Of a DNA stretch of 64,000 nucleotides, positions 1-10,690 are shown piece after piece; within the stretch, counting starts at the first letter, position 1; every line of letters begins with the position of its first letter. This DNA is from Cryptomeria japonica (taxonomy: Eukaryota > Streptophyta > Pinopsida > Cupressales > Cupressaceae). Where the stretch lies: NCBI RefSeq assembly GCF_030272615.1, contig NC_081410.1, forward strand, positions 191,167,619-191,231,618. Direction: 5' to 3'. A program made the translations under genes and the position numbers. Under the pieces are notes generated by a model that did not search any database, was not told where the DNA came from, and worked only from the letters and a program-made list of their open reading frames with translations.

Positions 1-170
1 TTATTAAGATATTACTATTTTTTTAATATTTTTTATATTTCTATTTAAATTTTCACCAAAGCAATTTTTTTTTTATCTTTATATTATTATTATAATATTA
101 AATTGACATAATTAAAAAGTTTACTGTGATTATGATGGAGATAGACATAATTGATTAATAGTTAAACTCA

Positions 171-412
171 GAGTGAGTAGTAGTTGAGATGAGAAAATAA
201 AAAAATATTTTTATTTTTAATTTTTTTATGCATTTAAGTGTCACAAACATGTCAAATTTGATGCTTCCAGTTTTTAATAACACATAATAGACAAAATTGC
301 TTATTAGTTAAGTGAGTGATAGTTGAGAGGAGAAAATAAATAAAATATATACATTTTTTAACTTTTCATGCATTTAAGTTTCACAAACATACCAAATTTA
401 GCATTCAGAATG
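171..412. repeat. Degenerate direct duplication, two units of about 100 bp
   Basis: Positions about 171-270 and 310-410 share the same order of words: a GTGAGT..TAGTTGAGA block, GAGAAAATAAA, a T-rich run, then ATGCATTTAAGT and CACAAACAT. This looks like an old tandem duplication in AT-rich DNA. No coding potential is visible in it. Confidence 0.6.
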
Positions 413-415
413 AAT

Positions 416-419
<4 letters not shown>

Positions 420-501
<82 letters not shown>
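420..501. repeat. (TA)n microsatellite
   Basis: An uninterrupted TA dinucleotide run of about 80 bp, directly after the duplicated segment. It is self-complementary, so it may extrude as a cruciform and is a likely length-variable site. Confidence 0.95.
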
Positions 502-504
<3 letters not shown>

Positions 505-1797
505 TAAAACTAATTGTTAATTATTAGTTTAAAATTATTTTAATATTAATTATAACCGGTCTTATTAAAATAACTATTAATGACTGAATAAAAGTGAAAA
601 TATGCATTTTTTAAAGACCGAATGAACAATATTTAAATTTATGATTTAAAGTTACTAAATTATTTTGTATATATTAAAATGATTAAAAAAATTAAGTTAT
701 TTAAAAAGTATTAAAAATAGAATGAAACATATATAAAATTATAATTATGAAGAATACATATAATAATTAGGTTTTTTTTAAATAGAAATATTTGTATTTA
801 ATTTAAATCATGTGGATCAAATACCTATAATTGATTTTATTATCTATATTTTGAGAAATAAAAATTATTAAAATTTATATCTATACAGAAAATTCACTTT
901 ATTTACAATATTATAAATAGTTAAAAATAAAAAAAATAGACATTTCTTTTTAAATATAAATAAATCTAAAAAAGAAAACCTAAAAAATCTATCATTCCTA
1001 AAAATTGCTCCTACAAGACCAATTTTTTTAAACCAATCATAGTGTAGATAAATAACTTCTACAATATGTTAAATTTTAAAATAAATACCACAATTTTATG
1101 AAAATCAAGTTTATTTTAAAAACAAAAATAATATTTGCTTTTAAATTGGTGTAAAATAATTGATTAATTGGGCTTGAATGGAATAGTATTGCCTATAGCA
1201 ACTTCTAATAATAATAATATTCTTATTGACATAATTAAATGATTGCATGATGATGAAAGTGAAGATATAATTAGCATTAAATAATTAAAAATTATTTAAT
1301 TAAGTAGAAAAAATAAAATAAAATTGAAATCTTTTGCTAATAAAATTTAGTAATAAATATTATTAAAATTTGAAAATATATTTTATAGAATTAGAATGTT
1401 TCCAATTTTTTTTTTTTGAGAGATATTTTTAGCAAGATAAAACTTATTATATGACTCTAAATGTACTATTTTGTATATTATAGTAAAATTGATGTTTTAA
1501 GTAAGAAATTAAAGATAAGACTTAAGTTTAATTCCCTTATACTAATATTATTTAGAGATAAAGATATCTTTATTTCCTCAAAAATCTATAAGGCAATAAT
1601 CTTATTTACTATTATCAATGTAAACATACTACCTTTAAAGCTCACACCTCATATCAAAACACACTCAATACAGAATTAAAGCGATTGTATCAGTTTTATA
1701 GTCACCTTCTTCTTGTTGACTTTGTATAAGTGTGTGTGCGGGGGAGTGAATAGGCAAGGGTTCGAATCCCCACGATTTCACTTGGCTTCAAAGAAGT
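502..1797. other. AT-rich intergenic DNA upstream of the SMR-like gene
   Basis: No gene is recognised. The stretch holds an inverted paralogue of the Copia insertion target (about 850-1065, listed separately). Just before the SMR-like start it contains GGTTCGAATCCC (about 1759-1770), which looks like a tRNA or SINE B box but has no convincing A box or cloverleaf. No clear TATA box can be tied to the gene. Confidence 0.5.
850..1065 (-). repeat. Paralogue of the empty target site of the Copia element
   Basis: Read on the minus strand, this segment matches the two flanks of the Copia element at 24747-30740: the left flank (about 24690-24746, with TTATCTACACTATGATTGG) and the right flank (about 30746-30899, with GGTAGATTTTTTAGG). 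Here the halves are contiguous, so it represents the site without the insertion. The repeat family is not recognised and is not coding. Confidence 0.7.
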
Positions 1798-2220
1798 ATG
1801 TCGAAACAGAGTCCATTGCTCAAGTCCAAGAGTTGGGATGATGAAAAGTTTGTTTTTCAGGCGCCCCAGCAGCATCGTCACCACCCAACTTCCCAACAGA
1901 AATTGAAGCACAACTTTGACGAGGAAATTGTGGAGGACTGCGAAAAAGGTTGTGAGACGCCCCCGATTCCCAAAGGAAGTGTTTCACCGAAATTGAAGTG
2001 CTCTGAAGATAGAATTGATGAAGAAGATGATGATGAAGGATATCACACACCAACAAATCAGCCAATTATCGTCACTCGTTGTCCATCTCCACCCAGGAAA
2101 AAGAGGGTCGTGGCAAAAAATGGAGATGATCCTTCTCCTCCTCTAACAGGAATGAGGAGAACCAGGCTTTTTATGAATGAGGAGTTCGATTTGATGTTTG
2201 GCAAAACGAAAAGAATATGA
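1798..2220 (+). CDS. SIAMESE-RELATED-like CDK inhibitor (140 aa, single exon)
   Basis: Likely a plant cyclin-dependent-kinase inhibitor of the SIM/SMR family. Known members are small nuclear proteins that bind CDK-cyclin complexes and promote the switch from mitosis to endoreduplication. The frame is intact from ATG to TGA without introns, as is usual for the family. Visible features are an acidic stretch (residues about 73-79), GYHTPT (about 81-86), then TRCPSPPRKKR (about 93-103), matching the family's TPT and CPPAPRK block, and a C-terminal RRTRLFMNEEFDLMF (about 120-134), matching the cyclin-binding-like tail. An upstream CETPPIP (about 52-58) resembles a second TP motif. The first Met follows a B-box-like word by about 30 bp. 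It is the only intact-looking cellular gene here. The SMR paralogue is not assigned, and expression cannot be judged. Confidence 0.75.
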   Translation: MSKQSPLLKSKSWDDEKFVFQAPQQHRHHPTSQQKLKHNFDEEIVEDCEKGCETPPIPKGSVSPKLKCSEDRIDEEDDDEGYHTPTNQPIIVTRCPSPPRKKRVVAKNGDDPSPPLTGMRRTRLFMNEEFDLMFGKTKRI

Positions 2221-2949
2221 TGAATTTCCTGGACCTATTTCTACTGTTCAATTTGTTTGATGTAGTGTAAATATGATGCTCTGCTTCTACTTCTACTTTG
2301 ATGTTTTCAGACAGAGCAATGTTCTGTTTTTCTTGGCCTGATTTGGTGTAGGACATGGTAGGGACTCCGATTTTGCAATACTCCAGTAGCTTGTTAGTGA
2401 AAGGGATTTTGTTCCTTTTCTCCTTTTTAGGATTATTTAAATTTAAAGCTCGTTTATAAATGTATAAAATAATTTGATATTTCTACAGTTTAAGAGAGGT
2501 TGTCATTTTTGAATGTGTGTGTATTTATATTGTGCGTATATATGATTATGCAAATGAGGTAGTGCATGTATGTAATCTTATTTTTTTAATAGAAAGAAGC
2601 AACTAATTTCATGTTCATCTATTTATAGCATGCTAATATACTTTTCAAATCTCTTATCTTCATCTATTTAAATTTAATGGAGTAATTGTATTTTATAACC
2701 ATGAACATTATTTAAGAAATATGAAATAATGTTAATTAGCCTACACTCATAGACGGGTCATTTAATATGAAGTGCATTTGACCATCAATAAATTTGTCAA
2801 TTAAAAAAAAAGTATTTAATTTCCTTTATTGTTATTAATTTAAAAAAAGTAATTAATTTGCTTTATTATTATTAAACTTTATAATTTTAAATGCAATTTT
2901 TTTTGTTTTCAAATAAAAGCATGTATTTTCTTTATTATTATTAGATTTT
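2221..2949. other. 3' flank of the SMR-like gene and LINE target region
   Basis: AT-rich, with no gene recognised. Positions about 2820-2945 contain repeated words (TTTATTATTATTA, ATAATTTTAAATGCAA, TTTTTTGTTTTCAAA) that recur at about 14045-14230, on the other side of the LINE. The LINE therefore landed inside a locally repeated T-rich tract. TAGATTTT at 2942-2949 is the left candidate target duplication. Confidence 0.5.
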
Positions 2950-3921
2950 GCTGGGTAATAGGCCGAAGCCAGTATTTTATTATATAAAAGAAATTTTTAC
3001 AACCTGATTCAGTGTGGGCACCAGTAGGAAAGAAATGGGTTAAGAAAACCTCTGGTCTTGCCCAAGGAATATGCATTCCTAGAATATTTACATTTTAATC
3101 AGATTACAAGATTGGCCTAATGCCATTACAACATTTAGAATTAATACAAGGCATACATCACATCTGATGTATTGAAACATAATTCTCCATCTAGGTGGCT
3201 CCCATTTGATCTAGTTTCACTATCTTCATATATACTGAAACCCAAACATAGATAAGCTTCCTCCAATCCTTTATCTTGTATTTTAAGCCATCCTGTCACC
3301 AAACCTGCATAGCTTGATAGACACTTACAACTCGAAGAGAGATTAGCATTTAAAAATTTCTACTCATAGCAACCAGTTCCTATGATGAGAAAACCATTTC
3401 CATAGGGCCATAATAAAGCACAAAAATCTAACATAATTAGTAATTTCCGTAGATAAACACCAGAAACCCATATTAGCCTGCTAGTATCTAAGCATATTTC
3501 TTACTATATCCGAGACAAAGACAAAGAATAAACCATTTATTTTTATATTTAAGCATGCCTCTCGCATAGTACCAATTGAAAAAAAAAAAACCTCCATATA
3601 TACAAAATGCATATATGACTAGTGCTGACTTCATTTAATCAAACACAAAACCAACAAGAGAGCCAACATACCATCGTACCATAAATATATATACCATTAT
3701 CTATATAAAATATATCATTAGACAAGATCAAAGTCTTAAACTAAAGTAGAAACTATACTAATGAAGATGACCCATAAACTATATAAGTTTAAGTAATGTA
3801 TCAAACATAGTCTAAGAGAAACCCAAAAAACCTGCAGGTCTAAATGATATCTACAATAGAAGATAAATTACTATAATTAGACTAAGCACTGAACAAAATT
3901 CTGCATCATTGGCACATGAAT

Positions 3922-4677
3922 TTATTCCTCCATCTCAGATAAATCAATGCATGCATCCTTGACAATTCGAGATGGCTCCTCCATCTCAGGATGCCCTTCC
4001 GTAGAGCTACTCGAAGCCATCTCTTTGCGCTTCTCTTTCTTATTAACCCAAGAAGCCTTGATAATAACTGGAGGAATAATTTGAATTCTTCTCATAGGGA
4101 CATCCGATGTGTCATCTGGAATTATGAACCTTTCCTCTCTTAGATAATCCACCCACCAGTTGTTGCATAGGACAAACCTTATGTGGAGCCATTTCAATAG
4201 AAAATTTGCATTTCTGCAGATAATTTCTCTGCACAGCTCAAGCAACAACCTATCCCTAAACTCCAACAGAGGACGTTTGGGTATTAAGCGACTAACATTC
4301 TCAACCCTCCCATTGGAATTATCACCCACATAATCCTCTGGATAAGGGATCATTAGGTTATCATCTATGCTTCCTACCACCTACTCTAAAAGACCCAAGA
4401 GTTTATTTTTAAAGAGGGCTTTACTTAAAACAATGACCTCTTCCTTCCCGAAACCAACATAGAGAAGAATGGCAACAAATGTGGCTGGTATGCCACAATT
4501 CACTTTGTATATAAATTCATGGCTGAAATGCTCTTCCCACATAATTTCCTAAATGGCTCTGGTAGAGAAATCATCCAAGCCATCCAGAATTCTACCCCAC
4601 CTTTTTGGTTTAAATCCCCCCCTAAATGCCATAAGACGATTATCACTTGCAGAAATTAGCTTTAGATTCAACTCCAT
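3922..4677 (-). pseudogene. Unrecognised ORF downstream of LINE RNase H (about 250 codons)
   Basis: One frame runs from an ATG at 4677 to a stop at 3922 and is broken only by two in-frame TAG codons (after RAI, and between GLLE and VVGSID). It begins MELNLKLISASDN, has a basic patch (KPKRWGR), a hydrophobic segment around TFVAILLYVGFGKEEV, and ends in a charged, Ser-rich tail (KKEKRKEMASSSSTEG). It starts about 350 nt after the RNase H stop on the same strand and inside the LINE boundaries, so it looks like an extra ORF of the element. No family was recognised. A shorter frame with similar layout follows RNase H in the relic at 45918-46313. It could also be a captured host fragment. Confidence 0.5.
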
Positions 4678-5023
4678 TTAATCTAAATGAAGAATATTAT
4701 CGCAGTGTTCGGAATATAAACTAAAGGTAACTCTAGAAGTTTCTTTAAAGCCTTACCCACAAATAATTTCTACTACGAATACGAAAAAAAAACACGTGAA
4801 CCATACCCAGACATCATAACACAGGCCAAACCTAACACAAAAACACAATCTAAAATGATGACATTGATTCATCATAGCTCTTGGCTCAGCTATATGTATA
4901 AAGGTCTTCAAATGTTAATATTAAGATAGACCTCACTAAAAACTCAAACCTAAAAACAATGAATATAAACTTGTATTAAGTGGCTAAGACAAAAATAAAG
5001 ATTAATATCTATCGGAATCAAGG

Positions 5024-5413
5024 CTAAATTACCCTCCAATTTTTTTTAATAAAACCTCCATCAACTCCTAAATTGGCTAGTTTATCTACCTCAATATTGC
5101 CTTCTCTATAAATATGATTAATTGTCATAGCTTTAAAAAGATCTATAATCTTATTTGTTGTTTCTAGGAGAGAATTAAGTTTCCAATTAAGAGTATTCTT
5201 AGTCTGATTGCATTTATTACGTTAAGTGAGTCCCCTTCAATGGCCAATTTCATGATTTCTAAGGCCTTGCTAAGGAGGAGACCTTCCAACAAGGCTTCCA
5301 TTTTTGCTACATTATTTGTTGTCTTACCAATTGGTTTGGCTAGCTTAGCACAAATATATCCATCCCAGTGATGAATTATGCATCTGATATCAGCTATGCT
5401 TGGATTGCCCCTG
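5024..5413 (-). pseudogene. LINE ORF2 RNase H domain, distal half
   Basis: This continues the domain cut off at 8240. From the junction it reads SRGNPSIADIRC, then GKTTNNVAKMEALLEGL, IEGDSLNVINAIR and, after a frameshift near 5210, NWKLNSLLE and NHIYREGNIEVDKLANLG before a stop at 5024. These match the plant LINE RNase H pattern (GNPG, tnN.aE..AL..GL, IEGDS, hiyREgN..aD.LAN). Removing the insertion and one copy of its 5-bp duplication joins NFDGAS to RGNPS in frame, which shows the two halves were one domain. Confidence 0.85.
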
Positions 5414-5418
5414 GAAGC

Positions 5419-8234
5419 TGTTGGAATCCAAGAACACTGAGAGGGGGGGTGAATCAGTGTTCTACCAACAAGATCAATTTTAACCTTATTAACAAAGTAT
5501 ATCAGTAACTGATAATCATAAAAGAATATAACAACAAATAGAAATGAAGCAACCACAAGAGCATACACCATAACACAAAGATTTATACGTGGAAAACCTC
5601 AAAGAGGAAAAACCATGGTGGGATTAGTGACCCACAATATCTATCCACTGGCCAAATGAATAAATATTACAATAGGGGCCTACACATTCAGGAAGGACAA
5701 CAACCTAGAGCACACTGCTCATCACAAAAGGAGCCTCATTGACTACAAACACCAAATATGGAGTTACAAACAAAATTCTAAACTCTGAAAGTGCATCTGC
5801 TATACTGGATGAGTTCCGATTAAAGAACAGTCTGTACTGGTTTTCACTGTGTCCTCCCTTACTGGTATCTTGCTTCACTTCTTAAACCCCTAAACCAATA
5901 TCCAAGACCGACTATAGAATATTACATTCGCATTTTGTCGATCAAGATCACTCACACAATATCACATCACTATATTCCATTTCATTAGCAAAATAACCTA
6001 ACCAGTCTGACTTAATGATGGTATGATGAAAGAATAAGTATCCGGTCAACTACTGAGAGGGGGGGGGGAGGTGAATCAGTAGATAGAAAACCTGATACAA
6101 AATTTACCAATCAAAAATCAATCTCTCAAAGTAAACTTAGAATAATAACTCTGTCAAGATAAAAAATCATAAGATAAACCAGTTGTCTGTTACAACAAAT
6201 TAACAGTAAACAACTTCTTCATATCTCAATGCTTCCGGTTATCATGACTTATCAAAAATAGTTAAGTAGTTAAGTAAATCAACCATGAAAACATAACCAC
6301 AAAAAAAATCACCACTTGGCACAAATATTTTTGACGTGGAAACCAAAATAGGTAAAAACCATGGTGAGATGAGACTCACAAGATAACTATCTGAATTATT
6401 CTAAAGTTTGCCCTGTGAGGAGCCTAGTTTGTTAAAGCTTTACAAAAAGTCCTGTTAAGAACTGATCCTGTTAGGAATCACCCGGTTAAGGGATTGACTA
6501 CAAATGCCTTGTTAGAAGCAATACCCTGTAAGGAGTAACCTCGGTAGAGGATTTGAAAATCCAATCTAATGGACCACCTTGTTAGAGGATTTGAATAACA
6601 CCAAGCTTGTTAGAGCTTACCTGGTTAGGGGATTTCAATTCTGCTGTAATTGTTAGAAAACAACAGGAGTTTGCTGATCTGTTTGAATAGCACTACACTT
6701 GCTTGATCGGATCTATTTTATGCTCCTAACTGGCTTTACTCAAACTGCAGATACATCATTTGGTTCGGCAACCACACACTCAACTGAGCTGTGTCTATCT
6801 CTTTTCCAACTCTCTAAAACTAAACAACTTCATCGAGCTTATAAAAAAATCAATCAGGTCGGTAACACAACAAAAACCTAATTCTCATCGAGATTACAAA
6901 CAAATTTGGTTCAAGTATGACCGTTGGATTACATAGCAATCTCTGCACATCAATCAAGAAAACCTTGATCTCTCCTTGATCACCACTTCATTGAACTTAG
7001 TAACTCATCACATGCTTTACATTAGATGCAATACATTTGCTCATTCCCTAGACAAAAACTGTTACAACAACTCGCCAAAATCTCTTGGAATTGTCTTCAT
7101 ACAATAATCATGCATGTCATCATCATTACCACTCATCATCAGATCATAAACCAATATAACCAATTCACCAAACTTAATCGGTTAGTGTTTACCAGTTACA
7201 TCAATAGATAAGGTTTACACCGGTTACCGGTTCACTCCACAAATTCTTCCTACCGGTTATAGTAATAATATTACAACAATATCAACAGTATCATTACCGA
7301 TTTAATTGACATCAATGACAACATAACATATCATTAATGCAATCTTCATGCAAATTCCAACACTTAAATACCCTTCCCAAACACAAACATAAAAGCCTTA
7401 TGTCTACTTACAATGATATTATAATTTATTTACATGTTGGCCTAGAAAAAAATGAATTCATTGAACTTTGTGACCAATGCCACTGATCGCTGCCATGTAG
7501 ACCTGCCAGATCAATCTCCTATGTCGGCCTCATATACTGGTTCCTAGATTGTCAGTTTCCCTTGTCTGCCGGTGCCGATTCCTTGTGTGCCAGATGACTT
7601 GAATGTCGGTTGCCAAACAATGAATACTGGTGAGTACCGGTTAAGTGACCAACCCAAAATGGTGTGTGTTGCCATCAATGACAACACAAATAAACCGGAT
7701 GAGTGTCAATTGCCAAAAATCTCCCCCTTTGGCATTGATGGCAACACTCATGTGAAAAATGGATCGCTGAAGTGCTATTCCGGTTCCTCCCAAAACCGAT
7801 GACCAAAACTATTGGAAGATTGCTCCCCCTGATTTATACATTACTTCTTATGTCCCTTAACATTTTTCACATCAATCTCTCCCCCTTTGACATCAATGAC
7901 AAAGCCGGGGCAAATGAATGAAAGAATGAGAGCAAAACTGTGATTACTGGGTCTAGATGTACTTGAATATATCCGGGTAAGCACCCTTCAAAAGTCCTAA
8001 GTATCCCAACTGGTTTTCAATGTTCTCAAAATAGATACAAACTTATTAAGAATGTATGCATGAATTTCTTCTTCTGTTAGGTTTGTCGGTGTGGGTCTTT
8101 GTGTGCCAGATGACTTGAATGCCGATTGCCAAATAATGAATACCGTTGAGTACCAGTTAAGTGACCAACCCAAAATGGTGTGTGTTGCCATGAATGACAA
8201 CACAACTAAACTAGATGAGTGTCAATTGCCAATA
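5419..8234 (-). mobile_element. Rearranged Copia (SIRE-like) LTR remnant nested in LINE RNase H
   Basis: Bounded by 5-bp duplications GAAGC at 5414-5418 and 8235-8239. On the minus strand it starts TATTGGCAATTGACACTC and ends with GATTCACCCCCCCTCTCAG...GGATTCCAACA, which resembles SIRE/Maximus-type LTR ends. A second LTR-end signature lies at about 6050-6085. The LTR start is repeated at about 7575-7729, preceded by a polypurine-type CCAAAGGGGGAGAT; further such tracts lie near 7822 and 7878. A paired block near each C-rich end (ACGTGGAAA...ACCATGGTG, about 5590 and 6340) shows that two related LTR pieces are joined. No protein domain survives. It is best read as a deleted or recombined LTR element; exact LTR limits are uncertain. 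Confidence 0.65.
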
Positions 8235-8239
8235 GAAGC

Positions 8240-9646
8240 CCCATCAAAGTTTAATTTGAACCACCCATAATCCAGTTTAGTCCATTTACATTGTTCTCTT
8301 ATCCTACTTGTAACCACACCACCCACCCCGTATTGAGGGGGAATGAGTAAACCGAACCAACTCTTCCTCATATCATTTTCCCAGCCAGAGAAGGAACAAT
8401 CTTTTAGATTACCATTTCTAAGTCTATTATTAGTAGTTTCCACTATAATTGATTCAATTTTATTGCATAACTACTTTGGCTACATTTTCTTTTCTTGGAA
8501 GATTCTCCTGTTCCTTTCCTTCCAAATCTCCCAAACTACAATAGAAGGAATGATTTTCCATAAGTCTTTGTAAAGGCTTTTCCTGTTAAGCAATGCCCAA
8601 CTTTTCATATTAATTACCAAGGAATTTGAGGGAGTTGAGGACCACTGCAAATTCCTATGCAACCATTCCCAACACTCTAAAGCTTAAGGGCATCTTACGA
8701 AAATATGATCTACAGATTCCTCATTAACTTCACATAAATCACACCTAGAAGGTCCAACAAAACCTATTTTATAAAACTAATATGCTATTAAGACTCTATT
8801 TTACAATGCTGCCCAAAGGAACATGCCTGCCTTTGGTAGGCATACCTTGTCCCAACAATGGTGAATTGGTAAATTTGTCTTATCCCAATTAAAGAACTTA
8901 ATGATTTTCTCATACCCTGCTTTGGTTTTATAGGAACCAGTATTTGAACCAGCCCATACAAGTTTATCTTCCCCATTTCTGATACTGATATGTCTATTTG
9001 CCAAGATCTCCTTTAGTTCTCTTTTTTCAGCTTCAACAAGGCAAGTATCATTCAGACTCTTCCATTCCCAACCAAGAATCAGATCACCGCTAGGGGTGTG
9101 AATGTAGTATTTTAAGTTGTTGCCCCAAGAGCAACACACCACTTCCTTGATTTTAGGACTCAAATTGATGCAGTCCAATGCAGTGTAGTCTCCCCAAGAG
9201 TCACTCCAAAATTTCACTTTGTTGCCATCAACCACATCCCATGCGAGTCTATTTAAAATTAGCTTACTACAATCCATCATAAAATTCCAAACCCTAGACC
9301 CTTTCGGAGGATTTTGAGATTTGAAAATACAGCTAGGCTCTGGGCTTGTCAGATATTTCCTTTGAATAATTTTAACTGATTTTTTGTTGGGTTCTTTGTA
9401 CATACACCAAACTTATTTTCCCCCTAAGGCTAAACTCTGCCAACTAAGGTTCTTCAATCCAACTCCTTCACAATATTTCAATTTACATAATTTGTCCCAA
9501 CTAATAGCGGCTAGTTTCATGTCCTCTCCAAGACCTTGCCAGAAGAACCTTCTCAATAATTTGTCTCGTTTATCTTTAGCATCTTGTGATAAAGAAACAC
9601 ATGACATCTGGTAGATAGGGATAGCAAACAACATAGATTTAATCAT
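8240..9646 (-). pseudogene. LINE ORF2 C-terminal region and start of RNase H
   Basis: One frame, broken by several stops, continues from the RT: MIKSMLFAIPIYQMSCVSL, GEDMKLAAISWDKLCKLK, then WDVVDGNKVKFWSDSWGD, CWDKVCLPKAGMFLWAAL, a Cys/His segment (CDLCEVNEESVDHIFVRC), VVWEIWKERNRRIF, and finally GWFKLNFDGAS, where the RNase H domain is cut by the insertion. This order is typical of plant LINE ORF2 between RT and RNase H. Nonsense codons (for example after LALGGK and FLWAAL) show it is dead. Confidence 0.85.
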
Positions 9647-9682
9647 TTTAGCTCTTCCTGCATTTGATAACCATTTACCTTT

Positions 9683-10690
9683 TCAAAACCCTATCCTGAG
9701 TTCTACCTTGGACTTGATGGGATCCCAAAGTTTATTAACCCTTACCGCTTTATCCAAAGGCAACCCAAGATATTTGCAGGGAAATGTGCCTTTCCTAATT
9801 CCCAGGATATTGCAAATATCTATCTCATCTTTTGTTTTAGTGTTTAGGAAGAAGATCTCTGATTTGTTTGCATTAACGACCTTCCCAGAGGCATTGGAAT
9901 ATTTTTGTAGTAAGGACTTGAATGCTTGGGCCTCAGATAAACTACTAGCTCCGAAGAGCATGGTGTCATCAACAAATTGCTGATGAGTAATATTTTCTAA
10001 TCCAACGGTCATCTTAATCACTTTGATGCTACCCAAATAATGTAGAGAGTATACAGACCTGCCCAAAGCTTCCGCCATTATGATGTAGAGAAAGGGGGAT
10101 AATGGATCCCCCTGTCTCAATCCTCCGGATATACTGAAGTATCCTTCAGGAGTTCCATTTATTAAAAATGACATTTTAGGGCTACAAATACAATTAAAGA
10201 TTAGATTAATACATTGTTTTGCAAAGCCAAAGGCTTCCAAACATTTACACAGAAACCTCCAATCTACCTTATCATATGTTTTCTTAATATCTAATTTGAT
10301 CAACATACTGGGATCCTTATTCTTTTGCAATGAATGAATTGCTTCCTGAGAAATGACAACACCATCTAGGATGGATCTCCCAAGAACAAATCCTGTTTGC
10401 TCTTTTGATATAATAGAGGGAAGGATGGATTTAATTATGTTTGCTAAATATTTGGACAACACTTTGTAGATTGTGTTACACAGAGAGATAGGACGGAAGT
10501 CCTCTAGTTCTTCTGTATTATCTTTTTTTGGAATCAATGCTACAAAGGTATTATTAATTTCATTAAGAATCCTGCCCGAGTTTCTCATATTTTCTACAAC
10601 CTCCCATATCTCAGTCCCCATAAAGGACCAACATTATTGAAAGAACCCAACAGGGAATCCATTTGACCCTGGGGCTTTCTCAGGGTGCAG
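9683..10690 (-). pseudogene. LINE ORF2 reverse transcriptase domain
   Basis: The best-preserved part of the LINE. Starting from PEKAPGSNGFPVGFF (the PGPDGF-type RT motif, one stop follows it) it reads IWEVVENMRNSGRI, FVALIPKKDN, DFRPISLCN, SKEQTGFVLGRSILDG, LIKLDIKKTYDKVDWRFL, GLRQGDPLSPFLYIIM, the catalytic box FVDDTMLF, and CKYLGLPL. FVDD stands where LINEs usually have FADD, and KKTYDKV where KKAYD is usual. The longest open stretch (312 codons, 9683-10621) has no internal stop. The enzyme would prime reverse transcription on nicked target DNA. Confidence 0.92.

Noticed and set aside
1700-1790. Possible tRNA or SINE (B-box-like GGTTCGAATCCC)
   Set aside because: No matching A box, acceptor stem or cloverleaf could be drawn around it, so it is reported only as a word.
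5403-8239. 15-bp imperfect target duplication (ATTGCC..GAAGC on both sides of the nested element)
   Set aside because: The ATTGCC match on the right belongs to the LTR start (TTGGCAATTGACAC). Only the 5-bp GAAGC restores the RNase H frame.
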